A stretch of 43,927 nucleotides of DNA from Prevotella sp. Lineage in GTDB: Bacteria; Bacteroidota; Bacteroidia; Bacteroidales; Bacteroidaceae. The DNA is taken from positions 207,685-251,611 of the forward strand of contig JAFZIZ010000013.1 of NCBI GenBank assembly GCA_017554145.1. Reading direction: 5' to 3'. Position 1 is the stretch's first letter. Each line of letters opens with the position of its first letter. Below, one piece after another: positions 17,228 to 25,243 of the stretch. The notes beneath the pieces were generated by a model that worked only from the letters and a program-made list of their open reading frames with translations, searched no databases and was not told the DNA's origin. The position numbers and the translations under genes were made by a program.

Positions 17228-17790
17228 GGATTATCACAGGCAAATACAAAGGAAGGCATTTCGAGATTCCTCGTTCCTTCAAGGCTCGTCCGACAACGGA
17301 TTTTGCGAAGGAGAATATCTTCAATGTGCTCAATGGTTATATCGATTTCGAAGGCGCCACTTCCCTCGACCTGTTCTCTGGTACTGGCAGCATCACATTG
17401 GAACTGCTCTCACGGGGTTGTAGTCAGGTAGTGAGTGTAGAACTCGATCGTGACCACCACCATTTCATCCAAGAGTGCCTGAAGAAACTCACCACTCACC
17501 AATCACCACTCACCAACGTCATCCCCATTCGTGGCGATGTGTTCCGATTTCTGAAGACCTGCAAACAGCAATATGACTTAATCTTTGCCGACCCACCATA
17601 CGCCCTGAAAGAACTGCCTACCATTCCAAATATCATCATGGAGAAAGGTTTACTCAAGGAAGATGGTATCTTCGTCTTTGAACACGGCAAAGACTATGAT
17701 TTCTCACAACACCCCCACTTTGTGGAGCATCGCAGTTATGGCAGTGTAAACTTCTCGCTCTTTAGAGCAACGGCGAAAGCAAGCGAGTAA
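17224..17790 (+). CDS. rsmD: 16S rRNA (guanine(966)-N2)-methyltransferase RsmD
   Basis: 188 residues. N-terminal RIITGKYKGRHFEIP and the RPTTDFAKENIFNVL segment are typical of RsmD. The SAM-binding motif I is DLFSGTGSITLELLSRG, and the catalytic motif IV is FADPPYAL (DPPY). It methylates N2 of G966 in 16S rRNA during 30S assembly. The start overlaps DUF3822 by four bases. A 28-bp heptanucleotide array at 17487-17514 is translated as THQSPLT in a loop between motif I and motif IV. The last 29 bases overlap the 3' end of the convergent cls gene, and no terminator hairpin is visible between them. Confidence 0.95.
   Translation: MRIITGKYKGRHFEIPRSFKARPTTDFAKENIFNVLNGYIDFEGATSLDLFSGTGSITLELLSRGCSQVVSVELDRDHHHFIQECLKKLTTHQSPLTNVIPIRGDVFRFLKTCKQQYDLIFADPPYALKELPTIPNIIMEKGLLKEDGIFVFEHGKDYDFSQHPHFVEHRSYGSVNFSLFRATAKASE
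17487..17514 (+). repeat. 7-bp (CTCACC-type) array inside rsmD
   Basis: Four contiguous units (ACTCACC, ACTCACC, AATCACC, ACTCACC) in frame. Confidence 0.9.
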
Positions 17791-19189
17791 GACTTTCCCA
17801 CAACCGTTTCATGAACTTCGGATGAATCCTATGAGGCAGATCGCCCAAGAGGACAGATTGTTCCTGATCCTTCAGGAAGATATTCTTCATGCGCAAGGCC
17901 GTTCCCTCATCATAGATAAAAGCATTCGCCTCGAAATTATTCTCGAAGGAACGGAAATCGACATTCGTAGATCCACAGGTAGTCAACGAGTCGTCACTCA
18001 CCATCACCTTGGAATGTAGGAACCCTGCCTCATAGAGATATACCTGTACACCTGCCTCATACACCTCACGCAGATAGGAACGCGAAGCCCACTCCGTGAA
18101 ACGGGCATCAGAACGACGCGGACAGAGGATGCGCACATCCACCCCAGCCATCGCAGCCGTCTTCAAGGCAAAGAGTACTGGCTCGTTGGGCAGGAAATAA
18201 GGCGTCTCAATAAAGACATAACGACGGGCTGCCAAGATGACACGTACAAAGCCCTGCATAATCTCAGGATAGGGATTCGTGGGAGCACTGGTAACCACCT
18301 GCGCCAAACAATTGTTTGGTGAGTGGTGAGTGGTGAGTGGATAATAGATACGGTTGGTGATAAGGGTACGGTCCACAAAGTACCAGTCGACCAAAAAAGC
18401 ACGCTGGAGGGCATAGACAGCACCTCCGGAGATACGTATCATCGTATCGCGCCAAGGTTGTTCTCCTGTTCCCTTCACATAGCGCAGGGCGATATTCATA
18501 CCTCCTGTATAGCCCACGATACCGTCGATGATAATCAGTTTGCGGTGGTTACGATAGTTCACCTTGCTCGTAAATGAAGGGAAGCGTACTGGCAGGAAGG
18601 CCGATACCTCAATACCCTCCTCACGCATCCTTTCAAAGAAACGATGACTCACTTTCCAGCAACCCACATCATCATAGATAACACGTATCAGTACACCCTG
18701 TCGCGCCTTGTCTATCAAGGCATCCGTCACCAGTCGTCCCAAGGCATCGTCCTCGATGATATACATATCAATATGGATATGGTGCTTCGCCTGGGCAATA
18801 TCTTTCAGCAACTCAGGGAAGAATACATAACCATCTGTCATGATGTCTATCTGGTTGTCCTTGAAAGGCAGAGAGAACGATTGATTGACAAAGAGATCGA
18901 CCAACTGTTTCTGACGTTCTGGCACACGTAGGTTCTGCTGTTCCACGAATCCCAGCATTGAGCGCTTCGTCAATTGGTCGAGGGAGCGTTGACTGACGAG
19001 TCGCTCTTTCCGATGGTTCACGCCAAAGAAGAGATAGAACACCAGTCCGATGACAGGTATGAAAAGGATGACCAGCGCCCACGCCATCGTCTTGGCGGGT
19101 TGTCGGTTATCCATCACTACGTGGATCACTGCCATCGCAATGACAATCCACATAAGGGTGACACCTGTGATATATAGTAGCGACTGCAT
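17762..19189 (-). CDS. cls: Cardiolipin synthase (phospholipase D family)
   Basis: 475 residues. Two N-terminal membrane helices (about 3-24 and 34-56) precede two phospholipase D active-site motifs: NYRNHRKLIIIDG (HxK) in the first half and FLHSKVMVSDDSLTTCGSTN in the second. The enzyme condenses phosphatidylglycerol to cardiolipin at the inner membrane. Length and motif spacing fit bacterial Cls. Between the two halves is an inserted segment, PLTTHHSP, encoded by a CTCACC array; it is flanked by a 16-bp perfect palindrome. The gene follows dnaG after 9 bp, and its tail overlaps the convergent rsmD by 29 bp. Confidence 0.94.
   Translation of the reverse strand: MQSLLYITGVTLMWIVIAMAVIHVVMDNRQPAKTMAWALVILFIPVIGLVFYLFFGVNHRKERLVSQRSLDQLTKRSMLGFVEQQNLRVPERQKQLVDLFVNQSFSLPFKDNQIDIMTDGYVFFPELLKDIAQAKHHIHIDMYIIEDDALGRLVTDALIDKARQGVLIRVIYDDVGCWKVSHRFFERMREEGIEVSAFLPVRFPSFTSKVNYRNHRKLIIIDGIVGYTGGMNIALRYVKGTGEQPWRDTMIRISGGAVYALQRAFLVDWYFVDRTLITNRIYYPLTTHHSPNNCLAQVVTSAPTNPYPEIMQGFVRVILAARRYVFIETPYFLPNEPVLFALKTAAMAGVDVRILCPRRSDARFTEWASRSYLREVYEAGVQVYLYEAGFLHSKVMVSDDSLTTCGSTNVDFRSFENNFEANAFIYDEGTALRMKNIFLKDQEQSVLLGDLPHRIHPKFMKRLWESLTRLLSPLL
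18304..18319. repeat. 16-bp perfect palindrome in cls, abutting a 7-bp array
   Basis: CCAAACAATTGTTTGG is its own reverse complement. It shares its last two bases with the repeat array. Confidence 0.6.
18318..18340 (-). repeat. 7-bp (CTCACC-type) array inside cls
   Basis: Three GGTGAGT units plus GG on the plus strand, that is, ACTCACC on the coding strand, read as PLTTHHSP. Confidence 0.85.
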
Positions 19190-19198
19190 CTTTTGTTG

Positions 19199-21118
19199 TT
19201 AACGGCCTAACTGTCTTCCTAACTGCTGAAACAGCTTGTTGGCATCCATAAATTCTGTCATGAGTTCCTTCATGCGCTCCTTGTCAGGATTCGTCTTCAA
19301 CTCTCGGTTGATTTCCTTCAGACGCTCACTCACGATGATATAGCGGAAGTCAAGTATCAGATGCTCCACACGCTGACGCAGACCTGTCTCCGTATGTTTC
19401 ATCTCGAAACCACGTCCCAACTGGTAATTATCCACCGCCAGACGGGTGGCGAGTTGACTGAGCTCCACATCAGGATGCTGCGTGAAATATGTTTCTGACT
19501 TGAAGTCCTTGTCATTCGAGTGCTCCACTGCCTCTTGCAAGATACGGTTATAGAGGTCGTCACCAAACGACAGGTTGTCCGAGGCGAACTCATAATCCAC
19601 ATACTGGGCGACATTCATATTGATGAAATCTCCATCCTGCGTCTCCAAGCCCTCGAGTATCACCTCGTCACCATGACGGATAATCTGCTGGATGAGCAGT
19701 CGTTCTACCTCTGCTGTCTGCTCTTGGGGAGTATGCAGCCCGATAGGATCTGGCGTGGCAGCAGTTTCTTGTTGCCGTTCTTCGCGCTCTGCCTCCTTGC
19801 GTTGTTCCTCCCTATCGCCGGCAATATACTTATTCGTCTGGGAAATCAGGGTACGCTCATCTACTTCCAGTCTTCGGGCACAATCCGTGATATACGCTGA
19901 ACGGACGATGGAGTCAGGGATGACACTGATGGAGCGGACGATAGAGTTGATGGCTTCGGCACGCTTGATGGGGTCTTTCACTCCTTTCAGTAACAGATCA
20001 GTCTTAAACTGGATAAAGTCGGTCTGATGCTCGTCAATATACGCCTTGAACTGCTGAGCGGTATGCTTACGGGCAAAAGAATCAGGGTCTTCTCCGTCAG
20101 GCCACAGCATCACCTTCACGTTCATACCCTCCTGCAACAGCATATCCGTACCACGGATGGCAGCATGGATACCAGCCTCATCACCGTCATAGAGCAAGAT
20201 AATGTTCTGGGTAAAACGGCGCAACAGGCGTATCTGGTAGACAGAGAGGGCGGTACCAGAGTTCGCCACCACATTCTCCAAGCCACATTGGTGCATCGCG
20301 ATGACATCGGTATAACCCTCTACCATATAGACGCAGTCCTCTTTCACGATGGCCTTTTTCGCATGATAGATGCCATAGAGTTCGCGCTCCTTATGATAGA
20401 TCTCCGAATCGGGTGAGTTCACGTATTTCTGTTGCACGCCCTTCGTGGCTGCGTCAAGTTTGCGACCTCCGAATGCCACCACCTTACCACTCACATTCAA
20501 CCATGGGAAGATGGCACGCCCAGCAAATCTATCATAAATACCTCGCTCATTCTCGATACACAAGCCTGTCTTAATCAGGAACTCATCCTTATAACCCTTC
20601 CTATGGGCTTCACTCGCCAGTGCTTCGCGCTTGTTCAGGGAGAAACCCAACTGGAATTTCTTGATGATATCATCACGGATGCCACGACTGCGGAAATACT
20701 GTTTTCCAATCGCCTGTCCGTCGACATCGTTATTCAGGATATCTTGGAAATACTGACATGCCCATTCGTTGACGATGAACATCGACTCACGGTCGTTCTG
20801 TTCTTTCTTTTCTTCCTCCGTCAACTCACGCTCCTGAATCTCGATATTGTATTTCTTTGCCAACCAGCGCAGCGCTTCCGGATAGGTGATCTGCTCGTGC
20901 TTCATCAGGAAGTTAACGGCATTACCACCCTCGCCACAAGTGAAGCAATGACAAATCTGCTTCGCTGGCGATACCATAAATGATGGGTTCTTGTCATCAT
21001 GGAAAGGACATAGTCCCTTGTAGTTAACCCCCGCTTTGCGCAGGTTAACGAATTCGCCTACCACATCCACGATGTTCACGGCATCCATAATCTTATCGAC
21101 TGTCGCCCTGTCAATCAT
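19199..21118 (-). CDS. dnaG: DNA primase
   Basis: 639 residues. N-terminal zinc ribbon with Cys37, His40, Cys58 and Cys61 (CPFHDDKNPSF and CHCFTCGEGG). The RNA polymerase core and TOPRIM follow, with MVEGYTDVIAMHQ and LLYDGDEAGI, then a C-terminal helicase-interaction region. It synthesises RNA primers at replication forks. A TATCTTTG element ends four bases before the ATG, so the mRNA may be leaderless. cls follows after 9 bp and is probably co-transcribed. It is divergent from glyS across about 110 bp. Confidence 0.97.
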   Translation of the reverse strand: MIDRATVDKIMDAVNIVDVVGEFVNLRKAGVNYKGLCPFHDDKNPSFMVSPAKQICHCFTCGEGGNAVNFLMKHEQITYPEALRWLAKKYNIEIQERELTEEEKKEQNDRESMFIVNEWACQYFQDILNNDVDGQAIGKQYFRSRGIRDDIIKKFQLGFSLNKREALASEAHRKGYKDEFLIKTGLCIENERGIYDRFAGRAIFPWLNVSGKVVAFGGRKLDAATKGVQQKYVNSPDSEIYHKERELYGIYHAKKAIVKEDCVYMVEGYTDVIAMHQCGLENVVANSGTALSVYQIRLLRRFTQNIILLYDGDEAGIHAAIRGTDMLLQEGMNVKVMLWPDGEDPDSFARKHTAQQFKAYIDEHQTDFIQFKTDLLLKGVKDPIKRAEAINSIVRSISVIPDSIVRSAYITDCARRLEVDERTLISQTNKYIAGDREEQRKEAEREERQQETAATPDPIGLHTPQEQTAEVERLLIQQIIRHGDEVILEGLETQDGDFINMNVAQYVDYEFASDNLSFGDDLYNRILQEAVEHSNDKDFKSETYFTQHPDVELSQLATRLAVDNYQLGRGFEMKHTETGLRQRVEHLILDFRYIIVSERLKEINRELKTNPDKERMKELMTEFMDANKLFQQLGRQLGR

Positions 21119-21122
21119 ACTG

Positions 21123-21130
21123 CAAAGATA
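21123..21130 (-). promoter_or_regulatory. -7 promoter element of dnaG
   Basis: TATCTTTG on the minus strand, then CAGT and the ATG at 21118. The start codon is at the expected transcription start. Confidence 0.65.
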
Positions 21131-21193
21131 TGATTAAATATACTTTCATATTAAATAATGTTGCAAAATTACCGATTTTCCACGAATTAATCG

Positions 21194-21201
21194 TAACTTT
21201 G
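21194..21201 (+). promoter_or_regulatory. -7 promoter element of glyS
   Basis: TAACTTTG, 30 bp upstream of the glyS ATG, in an AT-rich intergenic region; this one leaves a normal-length leader. Confidence 0.6.
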
Positions 21202-21231
21202 CAGCCATAATTTCGAATTTATTTAAAATTT

Positions 21232-22773
21232 ATGGCACAAGAAGATGTATTTAAGAAAATCGTGAGCCATTGCAAAGAATACGGTTTTGTATTTCCCAGC
21301 AGTGACATCTACGATGGATTAGGTGCCGTTTACGACTATGGTCAGAACGGTGTTGAGTTGAAGAATAATATCAAGGAATACTGGTGGAAGTCGATGGTAC
21401 TGTTACACGAGAATATCGTGGGTATCGACTCTGCCATCTTTATGCACCCCACTATATGGAAAGCCTCTGGTCACGTGGATGCTTTCAACGATCCCCTCAT
21501 CGACAATCGCGATTCCAAGAAGCGCTATCGTGCCGATGTGCTCATCGAGGACCAGATAGCTAAGTACGACGAGAAAATCCAGAAGGATGTGGAGAAGGCT
21601 CGCAAGCGTTTCGGTGATAGCTTCGACGAGGCAAAATACATGGAGACCAGCGAGCGCGTAAAGGAAGCAAAGGAGAAGCGTGATGCCCTCCATGCCCGTT
21701 ATGCTGCTGCGATGCAGGGACCTGACCTCGAAGAACTGAAGCAGATTATCCTCGACGAGGAGATTGTATGTCCGATTAGTGGTACCCGCAACTGGACGGA
21801 TGTTCGTCAGTTCAACCTGATGTTCTCTACTGAGATGGGAGCCTCTGCCGATGGTTCCATGAAGGTGTACCTTCGTCCTGAGACGGCTCAGGGTATCTTC
21901 GTGAACTACCTGAACGTACAGAAGACTGGTCGTATGAAGATTCCTTTTGGTATCGCTCAGATTGGTAAGGCCTTCCGTAACGAGATTGTGGCCCGTCAGT
22001 TCATTTTCCGCATGCGTGAGTTCGAACAGATGGAGATGCAGTTCTTCGTAGCCCCAGGCACCGAACTGGAGTGGTTCCCCAAATGGAAGCAGACCCGTAT
22101 GGCATGGCATCAGGCACTGGGCTTTGGTGCTGAGAACTATCGTTTCCACGATCACGACAAGCTGGCTCACTATGCCAACGCTGCTACCGATATCGAGTTC
22201 AAGATGCCGTTTGGTTTCAAGGAGGTAGAGGGTATCCACTCTCGTACCAACTTCGACCTCTCTCAGCATGAGAAATACTCTGGTAAGTCGATTAAGTACT
22301 TCGACCCACAGACCAATGAGAGCTATACCCCGTTTGTCATCGAGACCTCGATTGGTGTCGATCGTATGTTCCTCTCTATCATGTGTCACTCGTTCTGCGA
22401 GGAGAAACTTGAGAATGGCGAAACCCGTGTGGTATTGAAGTTGCCTGCAGCTCTGGCACCTGTGAAACTCGCTGTGATGCCTCTGGTGAAGAAAGACGGA
22501 CTGCCCGAGAAGGCTCGTGAGATTATCAATGACCTGAAGTTCCACTTCAACTGCCAGTATGATGAGAAGGATTCTATCGGAAAGCGCTATCGCCGTCAGG
22601 ATGCCATCGGTACTCCCTATTGTGTCACTGTCGACCACGACTCTCTGAATGATGGCAAGGTCACTCTCCGTTTCCGCGACACTATGGAGCAGGAACGTGT
22701 GAACATCTCAGACCTTGCTGCTATCATCGAGGACAAGGTAAGTATTGCAAGTCTGCTTAAGAAATTACAATAA
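21232..22773 (+). CDS. glyS: Glycyl-tRNA synthetase (single-chain, alpha2 type)
   Basis: 513 residues, class II synthetase of the eukaryote/archaea-like homodimeric type, which is the usual form in Bacteroidota. Visible: class II motif 2 region (FRNEIVARQFIFRMREFEQMEMQFF split across 21979-22053), motif 3 GVDRMFLSIM, and a C-terminal anticodon-binding domain starting near LAPVKLAVMPL. It charges tRNA-Gly in the cytoplasm. Its stop overlaps the FKBP start (TAATG), so the two are coupled. Confidence 0.97.
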   Translation: MAQEDVFKKIVSHCKEYGFVFPSSDIYDGLGAVYDYGQNGVELKNNIKEYWWKSMVLLHENIVGIDSAIFMHPTIWKASGHVDAFNDPLIDNRDSKKRYRADVLIEDQIAKYDEKIQKDVEKARKRFGDSFDEAKYMETSERVKEAKEKRDALHARYAAAMQGPDLEELKQIILDEEIVCPISGTRNWTDVRQFNLMFSTEMGASADGSMKVYLRPETAQGIFVNYLNVQKTGRMKIPFGIAQIGKAFRNEIVARQFIFRMREFEQMEMQFFVAPGTELEWFPKWKQTRMAWHQALGFGAENYRFHDHDKLAHYANAATDIEFKMPFGFKEVEGIHSRTNFDLSQHEKYSGKSIKYFDPQTNESYTPFVIETSIGVDRMFLSIMCHSFCEEKLENGETRVVLKLPAALAPVKLAVMPLVKKDGLPEKAREIINDLKFHFNCQYDEKDSIGKRYRRQDAIGTPYCVTVDHDSLNDGKVTLRFRDTMEQERVNISDLAAIIEDKVSIASLLKKLQ

Positions 22774-23360
22774 TGAATATCAAGCATTACATACTCGCAA
22801 GTCTCACACTGTTCTCTTTGGCTTCTTGCAGTGAGAAAGACGATACCCCGGAGGAATACCCCGACTGGAAGAACCAGAACGAGAATTTTTTCGAACAGGC
22901 GTATCTTTCTAACGGGTACGATTTCAAAATCCCCAAATACTCGCTGGTGGGAGAGAGTTCTTCTAATCATACCGACTATGTACTGGTGAAGGTTTTCGAG
23001 GAAGGTGAAGGCGGTGAGACGCCCTATCTAAGTGACTCCATAGCGGTTCACTATGTGGGTTACCTGATGCCTTCCACTACCTATTCGGAAGGTTACCAAT
23101 TCGATAAGAGCTATCTGGACCCCTTCGATTGGGCGACTGCCGTTCCCTCTATAATGGCAGTCAATGATACGAGGATTGGTTTTGCCACTGCCTTGATGAA
23201 GATGCATCGTGGCGACCACTGGCTAATCATCATCCCTTACCAATTGGGCTACGGTGCTTATGATGCAGGCTCCAGCGGACAGATTCCAGCCTACAGCACC
23301 CTAATGTTCGAGGTTCGACTGGAAGATTTTTGGACGAAAAAGAAAGGTGACCGCGATTAA
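22773..23360 (+). CDS. FKBP-type peptidyl-prolyl isomerase, lipoprotein
   Basis: 195 residues. Lipoprotein signal peptide with lipobox SLASC (Cys19) followed by acidic residues, so it is probably anchored in the cell envelope. The FKBP core is recognisable from DSIAVHYVGYLMP through GDHWLIIIPYQLGYGA to PAYSTLMFEVRLEDF. It would assist prolyl isomerisation or folding of exported proteins. It overlaps the glyS stop by one base. Its own stop codon lies in the loop of a hairpin terminator. Confidence 0.9.
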   Translation: MNIKHYILASLTLFSLASCSEKDDTPEEYPDWKNQNENFFEQAYLSNGYDFKIPKYSLVGESSSNHTDYVLVKVFEEGEGGETPYLSDSIAVHYVGYLMPSTTYSEGYQFDKSYLDPFDWATAVPSIMAVNDTRIGFATALMKMHRGDHWLIIIPYQLGYGAYDAGSSGQIPAYSTLMFEVRLEDFWTKKKGDRD

Positions 23361-23376
23361 CGCAGGTCACTTTTTT
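23343..23376 (+). terminator. Hairpin terminator at the end of the FKBP gene
   Basis: Stem AAAGGTGACC / GGTCACTTTT with one G-U pair, 12-nt loop containing the TAA stop at 23358-23360, and a six-T tract. Confidence 0.8.
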
Positions 23377-23398
23377 GCAATATAAACAGTTTAACGAT

Positions 23399-24235
23399 AT
23401 GCAGAAGTACGCGGATTACATCAAGCAGATAGAGATTGACTCCCTCTGGAGCGGCAGGAAACACATCGTGTGGAACCTCGACCCGAAAGTCAATGTGCTC
23501 AGCGGTATCAACGGCGTGGGCAAGTCTACTATTCTTAATAAGGTGGTAAAGAGCGTCAATCACAATGGCGACATCATCAACCATCTGCTCAAGGGGGTGC
23601 GTATCACGCCAGAGCCGGAGTGTGCCACCCATGTACGCTTCGACATCATCCGCTCGTTGGACTCCAACCTCCAGCAGTCGCTGGCCGAGGGCGAGGGATT
23701 CCTTCGTCAGGCACTCTCTGCCTTGGCAGGAGTGGGTGGCGGTTCACTGTTGGATATCCAGCTGTATAACCTCCAGCGTAAGTACCTCGACTATCAGGTG
23801 AATATCGGCAACCGCATCATCGCCGAGTTACAACAGGGTAATACCGATGCAGCACAACACTTGTCGGAGTCGAAGAAACGCTTTCAGGATATCGTCGACG
23901 ACCTCTTTGAAGAGACGGGTAAGAAGATTGTCCGTACGGAGAATGAGATTCGTTTCACGCAGATTGGTGAGACACTCCTTCCCTATCAGCTCTCCAGTGG
24001 AGAGAAACAGATGCTCGCCATCCTGTTGACCGTCCTCGTAGAAGACCGGCAGCCCTACGTGCTCTTCATGGACGAGCCCGAGGTCAGTCTCCATATTGAG
24101 TGGCAGAAGCGCCTCATCGACCTGATAGAGGAACTGAACCCCAACGTACAGATCATCCTCACCACCCACTCTCCTGCTGTCATCATGAGCGGCTGGATGG
24201 ATAAGGTGACAGAAGTGAGCGACATCACGATATAA
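23399..24235 (+). CDS. AAA/ABC-type ATPase of an ATPase-DUF4435 pair
   Basis: 278 residues from the ATG at 23399; an upstream TTG in the same frame lies in the terminator T-tract and is unlikely. Walker A GINGVGKST (36-44), ABC-type signature LSSGEKQ (about 198), Walker B VLFMDEPE (about 220) and the H-loop TTHSP (about 255) make it a complete but compact AAA_15/AAA_21-like ATPase. The stop overlaps the next start by one base, so it is made together with the DUF4435 protein. ATPase plus DUF4435 TOPRIM protein is the architecture of PARIS (AriA-AriB) defence. Assignment to that system is inference; the ATPase appears shorter than described AriA proteins. No promoter of its own is obvious. Confidence 0.8.
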   Translation: MQKYADYIKQIEIDSLWSGRKHIVWNLDPKVNVLSGINGVGKSTILNKVVKSVNHNGDIINHLLKGVRITPEPECATHVRFDIIRSLDSNLQQSLAEGEGFLRQALSALAGVGGGSLLDIQLYNLQRKYLDYQVNIGNRIIAELQQGNTDAAQHLSESKKRFQDIVDDLFEETGKKIVRTENEIRFTQIGETLLPYQLSSGEKQMLAILLTVLVEDRQPYVLFMDEPEVSLHIEWQKRLIDLIEELNPNVQIILTTHSPAVIMSGWMDKVTEVSDITI

Positions 24236-25227
24236 TGCCCAGCAGACTGAAGGATCATCTTAACAGCCGTTATTTCGAGGCCGCCAACCAGTTGACCTCC
24301 AAGAAGGCAAGACGTAGGATAATAGCCTATGTCGAGAGTTATGATGATATCTACTTCTGGCGCACCGTATTGAATCGTTTCGAGAACGACAAACGCTATT
24401 TCGAAGTGATGCTGCCCTCCCATCAGAAACTGGAACGTGGCAAGAAATCCGTACTCATGAACTTCATCAAGGGACGTGTTGGACAGGATATGATTGCCTG
24501 TGTCGATGCCGACTACGACTACCTGATACAAGGTGTCACCCCACAGTCGAAGAGCGTGTTGGAAAACCCCTTCGTGTTCCACACCTACGCCTACGCCATC
24601 GAGAACCTCCAGTGCTATGCACCCTCCCTTCATGAAGTTTGTGTCGCTGTCACCCTTAACGACCGTCGTATCTTCGATTTCGAAGACTACCTCACACAGT
24701 ATAGCGAAGCCATCTTCCCCCTCTTCGTCTGGTCAGTCTGGGCCTATCGCACAGGTAATCACAACCAGTTCTCCCTCTCCGACCTTGCACGAGTCATCGA
24801 CCCAGGAGGCTTCAATGTCTTCGACCCCCAGCCGTCTATCGAGCGCCTGCGCCAGAAAGTCGGTCATAAGGTCAAGCAACTACAGATGGAATTCCCAGAC
24901 AACAAAGAGCAGTATCTGCAGGTGAAGACCTCCATCAAAGAGTTGGGAGTCACCCCGCAGACCACCTATCTCTATGTGCAGGGCCATTCCCTCTTCGACA
25001 ATGTCATTGTCCCCATCCTGAGTAAAGTCTGCAACCGCCTCCGTCTGGAGCGTCAGGACGAGATCTCACGCACGGCTCGCCATTACACCCAGCGTCGCAA
25101 CGAAATGTCATGCTACGAGCATTCCATACAAGACATCCGTCAGATGCTCAAGAAAAACAACGGCTACACCCTGTCAGCCCCCTTCCTCCATGTTCAGGAA
25201 GACATCGAGCACTTCCTGAATCCTTGA
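24235..25227 (+). CDS. DUF4435 TOPRIM-like protein (PARIS AriB-like candidate)
   Basis: 330 residues. A TOPRIM-type core is visible: IIAYVESYDDIYFW with Glu34, then MIACVDADYDYL with Asp91 and Asp93 (DxD), then the family-typical HTYAYAIENLQCY (Glu123, Asn124). These match DUF4435. In PARIS systems the DUF4435 subunit is a nuclease released by its ATPase partner when a phage trigger is sensed. Here the gene is coupled to the ATPase by a TAATG overlap. A long, basic, helical C-terminus (about 210-330) is of unknown role. A housekeeping OLD-like repair role is the main alternative. It converges on manA with only 16 bp between the stops. Confidence 0.75.
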   Translation: MPSRLKDHLNSRYFEAANQLTSKKARRRIIAYVESYDDIYFWRTVLNRFENDKRYFEVMLPSHQKLERGKKSVLMNFIKGRVGQDMIACVDADYDYLIQGVTPQSKSVLENPFVFHTYAYAIENLQCYAPSLHEVCVAVTLNDRRIFDFEDYLTQYSEAIFPLFVWSVWAYRTGNHNQFSLSDLARVIDPGGFNVFDPQPSIERLRQKVGHKVKQLQMEFPDNKEQYLQVKTSIKELGVTPQTTYLYVQGHSLFDNVIVPILSKVCNRLRLERQDEISRTARHYTQRRNEMSCYEHSIQDIRQMLKKNNGYTLSAPFLHVQEDIEHFLNP

Positions 25228-25243
25228 TTTTCAGATAATTTTG

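Noticed and set aside
21403-22638. 411-codon open frame opposite glyS
   Set aside because: It is antisense to a clear glycyl-tRNA synthetase, shows no family motifs and no promoter; it reflects codon bias.
23375-23398. TTG start of the ATPase in the terminator T-tract
   Set aside because: The ATG at 23399 is a standard start, clear of the hairpin.
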